From the NCBI GenBank assembly GCA_033064195.1, contig JARBJD010000532.1:1-35843 (forward strand): DNA of 35,843 bases, read 5' to 3'. Numbering within the stretch: position 1 is the first letter of the stretch; the number at the start of each line of letters is the position of its first letter. The notes beneath the pieces are model-generated. The model had not been told where the DNA came from and did not search any database. It saw only the letters and a list, made by a program, of their open reading frames with translations. Source of the DNA: Blattamonas nauphoetae. Taxonomy: Eukaryota; Preaxostyla; Oxymonadida. This document shows positions 20,385 through 29,190 of this stretch, in pieces. The position numbers and the translations under genes were made by a program.

Positions 20385-21089
20385 GGGCAAACTGCTACTT
20401 GGCGGGACACTTTGTCTTGAAGAGTGAATAGGATCTAATAGTGTTTTAGGGTATGCCACAAAACCCCTGAAATCCACATAAATCAAACGTCCACGAAAAA
20501 GTGAAAGATCAAGTGAAGGGATATCCATCCTTGCAGTGATAGCCTGTGCAAACACCTGTGGGAGGAGATGAAGGTTAATCTTTATGAGTTGATCAATGGG
20601 AAAAAAGTGTTTAATGGGCAACTGTTGAAACTCGTTTAAGCTCATTACTCATTTCTTTTTCTCGTTATCACGATTTCATAAGAAATAATACGATAAAACG
20701 AAGGAAAACGACGAATTGGCGATATAAAAAGCTGATCTCTCCTGATCATTACAATCTCTCAACTCCGCCATGTATGGTTTGAGATGACGAGCAAGGATGG
20801 TTAAGGCCGTTTTCGCAACCTCGAGGAAATTGATCGCTCTGATTTCGGTTGCGAAGAATGAACAAAACGAGGAATCAATGCTTGTGGTTTCACGATCGTC
20901 GAGCTGGCTGAGACAATCTTTCTTCAACTGTATATTTGAAAAAAGAATCTGAGAATAAAAGATACAATGAATTGAGGATAGGACAGACCTCGAGAGGATG
21001 CTATCTTGATATCGATCAGGGTACATCATGATCTGAGAGAAAACAACAATACAATGAACTGACTGAGATAAAAATGATATTGAACACAA
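20385..21089 (-). pseudogene. Host gene remnant of unknown type
   Basis: Minus-strand frames at 20676-21089 (DCLSQLDDRETTSIDS, EVAKTALTILARHLKPYMAE) and 20350-20645 (IPSLDLSLFRGRLIYVDFRG) look protein-like and may be exons of one gene; a pyrimidine-rich stretch ending in CAG before GTGTTTGC near 20555 could be an acceptor site. I do not recognise the family. The second piece has a homologous copy on the plus strand at about 25605-25740 (SLFGGRLIYVDSRG). It abuts array A on its 3' side. Confidence 0.3.
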
Positions 21090-21286
21090 TGGAAAAAAAG
21101 TTCAAAATGAATCACTCATACCATTTTGTTGTTTGATCTGTAGTTGTCTCTGGCAATCGAGTTAAGTTCATTCGTGAGAGTTAAAGAGGAGTGATGCGAA
21201 GTAAAGCTGAAATCGAGAGAGATGAATGCATGAGGAAGCGACAAAGAGCATACCGAGAGACAAGTGAGGTCTGAACCTTGTGAGAT

Positions 21287-21580
21287 TCAATGCGTGTGAT
21301 CGATCTTGCTAATCCTCAAGTGCCTTTCACCCATAATAGGTATCTTTTCATCAATTTTCCTCCACATGGTGATGAATGAAGGAGAAAGATGAAGGATGGG
21401 TGGTTGAAAAGCGGGGTTTGATCTGTCTCCTCCATTCATCACAAACCCTTCATCTGCGTCCGTCAACGAGACAATCGACGATGGAGGAATACCCAAGTTG
21501 TCAAAGTCTTCGATCTTCTCGGGAGGAAGTGAGTCCATCTCGTCTGTTTTGTGAAGAAGCGACTTTTCATTCTTCTTCTT
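21287..21580 (-). CDS. Cytoplasmic tail segment, in frame behind a stop
   Basis: Directly after the TAA at 21581 the same frame continues with KKKNEKSLLHKTDEMDSLPP, EKIEDFDNLGIPPSSIVSLT and DADEGFVMNGGD. Acidic and Pro/Ser-rich, it looks like the intracellular tail that follows the anchor in related proteins. The continuity of frame across one stop suggests a nonsense change in a formerly longer protein, or a genuine short-tailed version with the tail now relic. Confidence 0.45.
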   Translation of the reverse strand, partial: KKKNEKSLLHKTDEMDSLPPEKIEDFDNLGIPPSSIVSLTDADEGFVMNGGDRSNPAFQPPILHLSPSFITMWRKIDEKIPIMGERHLRISKIDHTH

Positions 21581-22440
21581 TTAGGAACGGTGGCGGAGAA
21601 GGATGACGATGAAGAGGAGGAGGGAGACACACGCACAGATCACAGGAACCACCCACTTCATTGCTTGCTTTGTCAATGCTTTTCGTTCATCCGATCCACT
21701 CAATTTCACTCGGAACGACTCTGTCCGACTTCCATCACCAAAAACGAGGCGAGCATGCCATTCTGCCTCGACTGCGATGGATGCTGCAATCTCCTTCTGT
21801 GGAATGGCGAGTGTGATGGCTGTTTCGGTGAACGAGAGAGTGGACGATTCTGTCAGTTCGCGGGTGTATTCTCCATTCCTGCCATTGTGTCCTGATCTCT
21901 CAAACACTTCCAGGAACAATCCACACGGGATGAATGTCGATCCAATCAGGGTAAACGCGTGCATTCACGATTTCTTGTCGAACGTGGCTTTCGATGAGGA
22001 TGTATTGAGAGTCGGAACGAAGAATGGCGAGTGAGAGATTGTTTCTTTTGCTGTCAGCTGACAATCACTCGAGGAGATCCACGTTGATGCTGTTTCCACT
22101 CCAACTCCTCCGTTCAGATTGCTAATCTCAATCTCTCCTCCTTCCGAACATCGGATGTGGAAGGAGGATTGTGTGAATGGGAGACAGGCGTGATCCAACT
22201 CATCGACACCGAAACAGTTGTGAAGAGCACTGTCTTCTCGCATCTTCATCAGTGAGCGATCAACAACGTCTTTCAGTTCCAGCGACGAGTCAATCAATGT
22301 GATCCGGCCAAGCTGAGCGAAGCGAGTAGAGAACTGGTGAACACTTCTGGTTGGTCAAACTCCACAAGTTATTCGGTTCCGTGATCTCAATATTGTCGTC
22401 ATCCGACGCAACAGTGAAATAGTCAAGTGATAACAAGAAT
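21581..22440 (-). CDS. C-terminal juxtamembrane domain and membrane anchor of the surface protein
   Basis: From about 22440 the frame reads RGTFLLSLDYFTVASDDDNI, shifts near 22310, and then runs open from 22297 through 21965 and 21964 to 21581. It contains VPTLNTSSSKATF, then FTLIGSTFIPCGLFLEVFE and WHARLVFGDGSRTESFRV, a conserved extracellular domain I recall from oxymonad surface proteins of this kind. This is followed by KQAMKWVVPVICACVSLLLF-IVILL, a clear single transmembrane helix with a basic stop-transfer end (RHRS). The topology is therefore type I: beta-helix outside, short tail inside. The stop at 21581 precedes an in-frame tail. Confidence 0.6.
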
Positions 22441-22479
22441 GTGCCCCTGTGTCTCATCTCTTCCCTTTTCGTCCACTTT

Positions 22480-24400
22480 CCTTTCCCCTACAAACACTGC
22501 CATAATCTTCTGATAATTCTCCATTCAACTTGTCTCTTTGCGCGATCGTGCTTCTCTCTCTTCTATCTCGCCTCCTCCACCACTCCACACAGACTCGCTC
22601 TGATCAGTCTTCTTCGCTCACCCTGAACAAACTCTCTCTCGAACGCACTTCCTTTCATGTTCTCTCCCGTCTCCTTCAGATGGTTGGAAGTGTGTGTCTC
22701 TACGATCAGTCGAGGCCGCGTCGATTCCAACCTCTCCTTCTTCGCCAATCCTTCCGCTTCCGCTTCTTCTTCACCAGGAACGTCCCAGTCGCTCTCTTCT
22801 CTTCTTTGCTCTTCATCCAGCGCAGTTTGGGCATCGAGTTGTTGTTTTGTTTGTTCCATGGTTTGACACTCATCCAGCGAGTCTTTACCATTTTCTCGCA
22901 CCATTTTCGAGTGAATGCACATGGCCTTGGAGTGTACAGACTCAAATTGCATAATCTATGCTCTGTCGACTCTTTCTTGCTTTCCAAGACACTTCTCATC
23001 TCTCATTTCTTCCTCGTTCCACTCGATCCTTCACTCATTAGCATCTCGTTGTTCAGTGGAAGGATTGAGAAAAGAAGGTTTGTTGCAGAGGGATGAGACA
23101 CAAATCAGAAATCATTGTGGAAAGCCGAATTGCAGGAAAGTGTGCTGACAGCGACAGCTCGTCAATTCGACTCTGGACTCAGTACCCATCTTTCCTCCGA
23201 ATCGAACAGGAATTTTGAATGTTCAGGCGAGACTGGAGACACTGGTTGTGATCTGGCCGACCGAGTAGTCGGGACGGAACGAGGAGTGGAGAACACCATG
23301 TTCGTCAGTGTTTCCTTGTTCACTTCGTCAATCACTTCTCCAATACTCACTGTCTTCAACGATGAGGGGAAGGATTAGAGCGAGGACGACTGGCGAACGA
23401 GAGTGAGTGGGGACTTAGGTTCCACTCAGAAGGGTTGATTCTTCTTTCAGCTCGTTGTCGAGTTGGAGTGATGGCGGAAGGGTCGATTCGGCTTGATCGA
23501 TCACATGATCGTTATCTTCCCGTGAATCGCCAACTGAGAGGATAAAATCGTCCAAAGGGGTCGGACTTGAAGCAGGGGCAGCAAGAGGGGATGAAGAGGG
23601 CGACTTCAGTCTTTCCACTGTGGGGCGGGATTCAATGAACATTTGCGTCGACTTGGCGTGGAATTCGTGTTCTGAGGGATTTTCGAGCCCAGAGTGGAGA
23701 CAATACGATAGGCGGGTGAATACAAGGGAGAGATCTCTATTGGGCAATGACGAGATAATGAAGGATGATCAAGGAGGAAGATGGGACGGGAAGGTGAACG
23801 TCTGGCGGAACAACCCCAAAAGACGAATAAGATGGGTTGTAGAACGTGGGGATGTCGGAAAGTTTGGGAGAGGCTTCAATATATTCAAATTTCATGCTGA
23901 CATCGACAAAATCAGTGCAGAACTTGTTGAGCATCAATTTATGCGCAGAGAAGATAAATGGGTATGCCATATTCTGTAGATAGCTTTCGTTCGTTTCAAA
24001 TGTGTCCATGCTGACTGAAGTTTGCAAAACTTTCGCAATAAGTGTCAAATTTCTGCGAGATCTGAGTATGACTGCCGGAGCGACTGAAGGTGGGGAGAGT
24101 TTCGAAGGAAAATGAAAATGGTGACATTCATGGCGGTGTTCAGTTGCTTGGGGAGGAATGAGAGGTGAGCAATGTGCTTTTCCTTCAACAGACAGGAGTG
24201 GCGGACTTTGCGTGTTTGGTGTGTCATCCTTCCCTTCACCGCCACCTCCGCTGAGATGGTCAGTTTCGACAAAGGAGTGCAGACACTTCGGACGCCCAAG
24301 CATTTCATAGAAGCTTCGTCAGAACAGCACAACTTTCGGTGAAGAATACGGCAGATGGGGGCGTTTGGACAGATCCTGTATCAGGATTGGGAAGAGGTGA
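22480..24400 (-). other. Unreadable middle of the second surface-protein locus
   Basis: Frames on both strands are open for 60-190 codons but none shows clear rung motifs. On minus, 22563-22952 is Glu/Lys/Arg-rich (VPGEEEAEAEGLAKKERLES), 23415-23747 is Ser/Pro-rich (SPSSSPLAAPASSPTPLDDF) and 23737-24303 is Ser/Pro/His-rich. These could be a different decayed gene inserted in the locus or linker regions. I see no transposon ends. Confidence 0.3.
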
Positions 24401-25604
24401 AGATTCTTTCGTAGAAACATCATCTGTCGATGGATTGTTGGAAAGATCTATTTTTGGAGAGATGGCTTGCTTCTGAATCGATAATCTTCAGGATGGATGA
24501 CTGATGGTGAATGACGATGCATTGCTCCACCAACAGTTGTGATACTACGATTGAAGTTACAACGACATAAATACGCGAGATCACGATCAAGATCAACGTA
24601 CGCTCTGTTGGGAGCTGAATTGTCAGTGAGGATTGAGTCAAATACAGGAAGCACTTCTGATAGACTGAAATTATAAACCACTCCGCATCCAGATTTTGAT
24701 TGCTGTAGTATGGTGCATCCTGAAATATCGAAGAGTCTCAATAAGTTGATTGGAGAGACAAGGCGATTGTATGTGTGTTGACCATCTGGTGCTTTGAATC
24801 TTGAGTTGTTCAATAGCACGAAGACCGAAGCGTGGGGGTCGAATTGGAAGTTTGAAGATGAAAGTTAGGTTGTGTTCGAGAATGTCACAGAGCAGTCGAT
24901 CATCACCAGTCTTGTGAATACATCCAACTGTGCAACTATGATCAGGAGGTCAATCAGATAACATCGAAATTGTCCCATAAATGTGCAACATGTCAAAGAA
25001 AGTTTCCCCGCAAACTGATTCTGTTCGATCATGTGGAAGTTCGTTCCTGCTGTGTAGGTTGTTCATGTCAGATGGATGGCGGTGAAAAAGATGCCCAATG
25101 AACTTGAAGGAGACGAGTAGCTGTTGATATCTGCTTCGGTTGTCTTGTTCTCCTTCACAATGTCGGCAGTTTGTTGGTTGTGGTTTGCGCAATGATTTTG
25201 GTCACATTCAACAGGGTTGGATTTGTTCATCAGGTTTCCATGGTATTTCTATTGTCAGATATCACTGTCCCATTCAAAGTATCGTCAATACAATGAACTT
25301 CACTGTTCTTAATTCGCAGTTGACTCAGATTTCTGAAAGGATGGTTCTCATCCCAACTGGAAGGGGTATGTGTGAGTTTGGAGAGAGAATAGCCCAAAAG
25401 TGAAAAAGTGGGAGGATTTCCAGCTGAGGACAGTTGTTGAGCAGTAGCGATCGACCCAAAACTGACCGAAAGGGGATCTTGACACATTTGTTTGAATCTA
25501 GACAGAAAGGAGTGAATAATCATAAACAATGACACGATTTAGACAGGAAACAACGATCTTCCAATCACCATTGGAGTTCGCACTGATTATGGGTTCGAAA
25601 TAAA

Positions 25605-25740
25605 GAATGGGCTTCATCTCCCCCAGTTTCAATTTGCACACCCAAGTTCGGGTCCTCACCTCTTTCTACTGTGATTCTCTTTCACTTTTTGGTGGACGTT
25701 TGATTTATGTGGATTCCAGGGGTTTTTTGGTTTTCCCTTA
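25605..25740 (+). repeat. Inverted copy of the 20.4-20.6 kb gene fragment
   Basis: The stretch CTTTCACTTTTTGGTGGACG ... TTTGATTTATGTGGATT-CAGGGGTTTT matches the reverse complement of about 20450-20510 with few differences; weaker similarity (CTTCATCTCC, TTTGCACA) extends back to about 25605. In frame it encodes SLFGGRLIYVDSRG, compared with SLFRGRLIYVDFRG at 20.5 kb. The copy is cut on the right by the element beginning at 25739. The two copies bracket the second surface-protein locus in opposite orientation. Confidence 0.6.
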
Positions 25741-26341
25741 TAGATGTTTCAATAAACCGAACTTTTCATAAACCCGTAACATGGGGTTTGAAAAATATAT
25801 ATTGGTCAAACTAAGAAAAATAAAATTTGGTTCCGCGCCAAAACCCCTGTGTCAAGAGAAAACCTCAAAATACCCCCTTTTGCCCGATAAAAAAAATCGT
25901 TTCGGCAATATCTTCACAACCCATGAACCGATTTCGATGGAATTTTTCACAAAAACGTTTTTTTGGTGAAATGAACATTTTGAAAAAAATTTGGAGAAAA
26001 AAATCTGGATATTTGGGATAATGGAAAAAACCCATATTTTTCTCGACAAAAAATTCTTAGAAAAAAAACGGTTTATTTTTTGAGCAGCTTTTGTCGAGAT
26101 CTTTACGATCACAATGCATTTCATTTGATTCAAAACGGATGGCTGGTTGTGGAGAAATGAGGGCAAAAAGTTGAGAAAAAGGTGTGGATGCCTAAAGGAA
26201 ACAGTATTTTGAGGTTTTCTCCCGACACAGGGGTTTCGGCGCGGAACCAAATTTTATTTTTCTTAGTTTGACCCATCTAAATTTTTCAATCCCCATTGTA
26301 CGGATTTTTGAATATGTACGGGTTATTGACACTACTATTAG
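25739..26341. mobile_element. Non-autonomous (MITE-like) element with long terminal inverted repeats
   Basis: About 140 bp at each end are inverted copies. The best part is 25803-25877 against 26202-26275, including GGTCAAACTAAGAAAAATAA, GGTTCCGCGCC, ACCCCTGTGTC and GAAAACCTCAAAATAC. Weaker pairing continues outwards through ATGGGG, ACCCGTA and TCAATAA to TATAGATGTTTCAATAA on the left and TTATTGACACTACTATTA on the right. The interior (about 320 bp) has no gene and several AAAATTTTTC/TTTTTCACAA words. The outer motif is the same as in the repeats at 5884, 15458 and 18008. I infer a non-autonomous DNA transposon; superfamily and target duplication are not resolved. Confidence 0.8.
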
Positions 26342-26442
26342 ACTATTTTTGTGATGTTTCACTTCTCGAAAGTCTCGAAAGTTCGTTTTGTGAACAAACT
26401 AGGGAAAAAAATTTTTTATGGGCTTGATCAACTGAAGGGCTG

Positions 26443-27501
26443 ATGGCTGAAGAGGAACAATCACCTTTCACTCCTCGTTCTTTTCTTCACATGTTTATGA
26501 ATGAGGAACAGACTGTAGAATGGTATCAGTCCCATATTCTAGGGAAGCTGGAACATGAGTGTACAACATGCAAAAGACAATGTAGGATGTACAAAGATGG
26601 AGGATATCGCTATTGGAGATGTTCAAAATGCTTAACGAAAAGAAGCATCAATATTAATACCAGTTTAGAAGGATCTCGTATTAAGATCAACACCGTCTTC
26701 CTAATTTTGCTCTTCCTGTGGCATGGCCTTCAACCGAAACAAATCAATCTGTTCACAGAAGTTTCAATTTCAACAATTGGATTTTGGCGAAGCCATCTTT
26801 ATGCAGTATGCGCCGAGATGTGGAACAATCATCAACACAAAATAGGAGGTCCTGGGAAAGTTGTCGAGATAGATGAAGCCATACTACGCAAAAGAAAATA
26901 CAACAGAGGAAGAAGCAAAGAACAGATTTGGATTTTTGGAGGCGTGGAACGATTAGCAGATGGAGGCGCAGGACCTAATTTTGTTATGATCGTCCCAGAT
27001 CGATCACGCGAAACTCTTCTGCCGATTATTTTAGCCAAAATAGAAAAAGGATCTCACATTATGTCCGACGAGTGGCGCGCTTATGCCACTCTTCACGAAC
27101 ATGGATATGAACATTCAACGGTCAACCATTCGGAAAATTTCGTCAATCCGCAAGACGGAACATGTACAAACACAGTTGAATGTCTCTGGTCGCATATGAG
27201 GAGATTTTTTCCAAGGAATGGGGTTCAAAGACGCTTTCTCGGAGCTTTTTTATCAACTTGGCTCGTCCAGAGGAATTTAGGACTCACCTTCGAGCAAGTT
27301 CTGCATGAAGTGGTTTTCACTAAGCCTTTCACTCCAACATCCACAGAACAAGAAGATTCTCTAGAGGATCCTCATGATCAGGATAAAGGGCCAGATCTAG
27401 ATGAATTTGTACCAATCAACGATGACAGCGAAGATTCATCATCTACCGGTGTATTGAATGAATCTGAGGTTGATGAGCTTGACAGTTTTTCGGATTTCTA
27501 G
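26443..27501 (+). CDS. Merlin (IS1595-like) DDE transposase
   Basis: A 352-residue transposase for a cut-and-paste DNA element. The N-terminus has a zinc ribbon with C40, C43, C60 and C63 (CTTCKRQC ... RCSKC), followed by a helix-turn-helix-like stretch (GLQPKQINLFTEVSISTIGF). The catalytic DDE domain shows D144 in EIDEAILRKRKYNRGR, D209 in HIMSDEWRAY and E246 in TNTVECLWSHMRRFF, a DD36E spacing that matches Merlin/IS1595 elements (ISXO2-like transposase domain). The tail beyond residue 290 is acidic and Ser-rich. The length is normal for the family and the frame has no interruption. I could not find matching terminal inverted repeats for the element close to the gene, so its ends are unplaced; it is not obviously mobilised by the ends of the neighbouring 25739-26341 element. 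Confidence 0.92.
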   Translation: MAEEEQSPFTPRSFLHMFMNEEQTVEWYQSHILGKLEHECTTCKRQCRMYKDGGYRYWRCSKCLTKRSININTSLEGSRIKINTVFLILLFLWHGLQPKQINLFTEVSISTIGFWRSHLYAVCAEMWNNHQHKIGGPGKVVEIDEAILRKRKYNRGRSKEQIWIFGGVERLADGGAGPNFVMIVPDRSRETLLPIILAKIEKGSHIMSDEWRAYATLHEHGYEHSTVNHSENFVNPQDGTCTNTVECLWSHMRRFFPRNGVQRRFLGAFLSTWLVQRNLGLTFEQVLHEVVFTKPFTPTSTEQEDSLEDPHDQDKGPDLDEFVPINDDSEDSSSTGVLNESEVDELDSFSDF

Positions 27502-27895
27502 AAATTGGAACAAATCAATGACAAACCATAAAAAATTGTTGAGGGTTCAATCTCACCATCTGTGATTTTCTCTAATCATTCACCCCATTTCCGAAGAAAG
27601 TCATCAGATTATGTTTCGAAAAAGAGTAAAAGAAAGACTGTCCAATGGATAGAAAGTGAGGAAATTCTGTCCCGTCAAGTATCATGTTGCCGAGTAGTGA
27701 AGTGTAAAAGGTGAAATGAAAGTTGAATGAAAGTAAAACAAAGTGGTGTACCAACGCATACAATTTTATCGATGAATCACGAAGTTTCTCGAAGAAAGAT
27801 GAAGATCAAAATTTTGTTCACGTCATTTTAAATTTTAATTTTTGAAAAAAGTGAGAGACAATGAGAAAAAATTGACAATGAAGTGAAAATGAGAG
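27502..27895. other. Flank between Merlin transposase and array B
   Basis: No gene. Right of 27660 the sequence already carries GTGAAGTG words and GTGGTGTACCAACG (near 27740), a half-unit of the 139-bp repeat family, so array B probably begins in degraded form here. Confidence 0.45.
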
Positions 27896-28440
27896 GATAA
27901 AGTGAAGTGTTGTACCAGAAAAGAGAATGTCAAAAGTGAAGTGAAAATTCTGGTACGTCATTGTGTCTTATAAAGAGATAATACAAAAAAGAGAGCAAAC
28001 CTGTTTCAAATATTCAGTGAACAGCACTTTCTGGTCATAAGACGCAATAGTGTACCTGAGTTTGATGATCACACAGATCGAGTACATGAAGATGTTTTAT
28101 GAAAAGATGAATAAAAAAGAAGAGAATACCTGTTTGGTAAATCACGAGAGACATACTTTTAAGCGATAAAACGCATCTGTGTACCTGATCTTCAGGTCCA
28201 CTTTCGGTTTGATCGGCGTTGGTACATAAGTAAGTTTTAGGAAAGAATGAATTCAAAAATGGAGCAAACCTGTTCAAAACAAGTCGGGAATGAAACCACC
28301 GTTCATAAAACAATGTGATGTACCTAAATGAGAGGAGAAGAAAAAAGTCGATGATCGAGAACAAGAATGAGATGTCAAAAAAGAAAAGAGAACAAATGTG
28401 AAACTAGAAAGCGTGACACACCTAAATCAAACAGTAAAGA
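27896..28440 (+). repeat. Array B: diverged 139-bp hairpin repeats
   Basis: Unit starts at GATAAAG, CATAAGA, GATAAAA and CATAAAA are found at 27896, 28036, 28165 and 28304, i.e. 140, 129 and 139 bp apart. These are the same spacings (139 and 129) as in array A. The units hold GTGTACC-(T/A)GA, an inner GATC, then (GT)TGGTACATAAGTAAGTTTTA, so the hairpin design is kept, though array B is more diverged than array A. Linkers contain AGAGCAAACCTGTTC. The orientation is the same as array A. The array lies directly upstream of the Polinton genes and may belong to that element's terminal region. Confidence 0.7.
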
Positions 28441-28569
28441 GACGTCAGGAACGAGAAGGGATGATCTAGTCCCATTGAAGTACTTTCACGGATCAAACAA
28501 GACTGATCGAACCCATCGATGAGAGGATCGAAGTCGAGCAAGATCACAAATGAGAAAACAACGAATGAA

Positions 28570-28601
28570 ATTTTATTTTTGAATTTTTTAATTTGTATTA
28601 A
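28570..28601 (+). promoter_or_regulatory. AT-rich leader motif, Polinton gene 1
   Basis: TTTTATTTTTG followed by TTTTTTAATTTGTA and TTAA immediately before the start codon at 28602. Nearly the same word occurs before the polymerase gene at 29001-29034. I infer a short promoter or initiator that leaves almost no 5' leader. Confidence 0.6.
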
Positions 28602-28991
28602 ATGAATCCAACTGCGATGTACAACGAAAGACGTCGAGTATGTTCAGAACAAGCATTAATTGAATCAATGAAAGAAGAGAACTGTTCGCTAGTCTCTGAG
28701 TATGTCAGAAATAATGTGCCGGTGACGTATGTTCATGAGGGAGTTGAATGGAGAATAAAACCAAAGTTGTGGAATCAAGGAAACAGACCTCACTTAGCGA
28801 AACGTCGACACTACACTCAATCATTCGTCGAAAATGAACTGAAGAAATATAATTGTGAGCTCGTCGGTGAGTACACCAAAGTTCTGGTTCCATTCACATA
28901 TCGAGAGATTGGCGGAAGTGAAGTGTTCAGAATTAGACTTGATTCCTGGCTAAAGGCAACGATAAAGCCCCATCAGAGAAAACAGAAATAA
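28602..28991 (+). CDS. Polinton small protein with two tandem modules (DUF723-like?)
   Basis: A 129-residue protein made of two similar modules of about 45 residues. Module 1 has ENCSLVSEYVRNNVPVTYVH followed by W-R-I-K-P-K-L-W and R-P-H; module 2 has YNCELVGEYTKVLVPFTYRE followed by F-R-I-R-L-D-S-W and K-P-H. The pattern (C-x-L-V-x-E-Y, V-P-x-T-Y, a strand, W, then P-H) recalls the short repeats (DUF723 type) attached to viral and homing endonucleases, presumed to bind DNA. That link is inference. It is the first gene of the visible part and carries the leader motif. Confidence 0.6.
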   Translation: MNPTAMYNERRRVCSEQALIESMKEENCSLVSEYVRNNVPVTYVHEGVEWRIKPKLWNQGNRPHLAKRRHYTQSFVENELKKYNCELVGEYTKVLVPFTYREIGGSEVFRIRLDSWLKATIKPHQRKQK

Positions 28992-29000
28992 AGGCTCAAC

Positions 29001-29034
29001 TTTTTTTATTTTCGGATTTTTTAATTTGTAGTAA
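29001..29034 (+). promoter_or_regulatory. AT-rich leader motif, Polinton polymerase gene
   Basis: TTTTTTTATTTTCGG followed by TTTTTTAATTTGTA and GTAA, almost identical in sequence and spacing to 28570-28601. The conservation between two otherwise unrelated gene starts suggests a promoter element specific to this virus-like element. Confidence 0.6.
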
Positions 29035-29190
29035 ATGGCGGCGACACTGAAATTTGTCACAGACAGCATCACGAAAAGTAGAACACTATTTCCAAACACC
29101 ACCTTTGAATTCAAGGATGAACATGGCTATGATCGAACGTAAAATCCAAACATTAGAAACTACCAACATCATCGTGCATATCTCCTGTCA

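Larger units (their letters stand above)
21287..25535 (-). pseudogene. Second beta-helix surface membrane protein locus
   Basis: A minus-strand locus with the expected architecture in order: a possible N-terminal hydrophobic start (MSLFMIIHSFLS near 25535), beta-helix-like rungs at 24448-24819 (LRLFDISGCTILQQSKSGCG), a GTFLLSLDYFTV element near 22430, a juxtamembrane domain, one transmembrane segment near 21600-21660 and a cytoplasmic tail to 21287. The pieces lie in several frames, with changes near 25230, 24440 and 22310, and an in-frame TAA at 21581-21583 right after the membrane anchor. The middle (22480-24400) is hard to read as protein in any frame. I infer a decayed gene; introns could account for part of this. 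Confidence 0.55.

Noticed and set aside
15733-27501. Alternative genetic code with TAA/TAG read as Gln, as known in some oxymonads
   Set aside because: The in-frame TAA at 21581 and an open stretch after the Merlin TAG suggested it, but the 681-codon hAT gene and the 352-codon Merlin gene write every Gln as CAA or CAG, and both end in TAG. With TAR as Gln some internal TAR codons would be expected.
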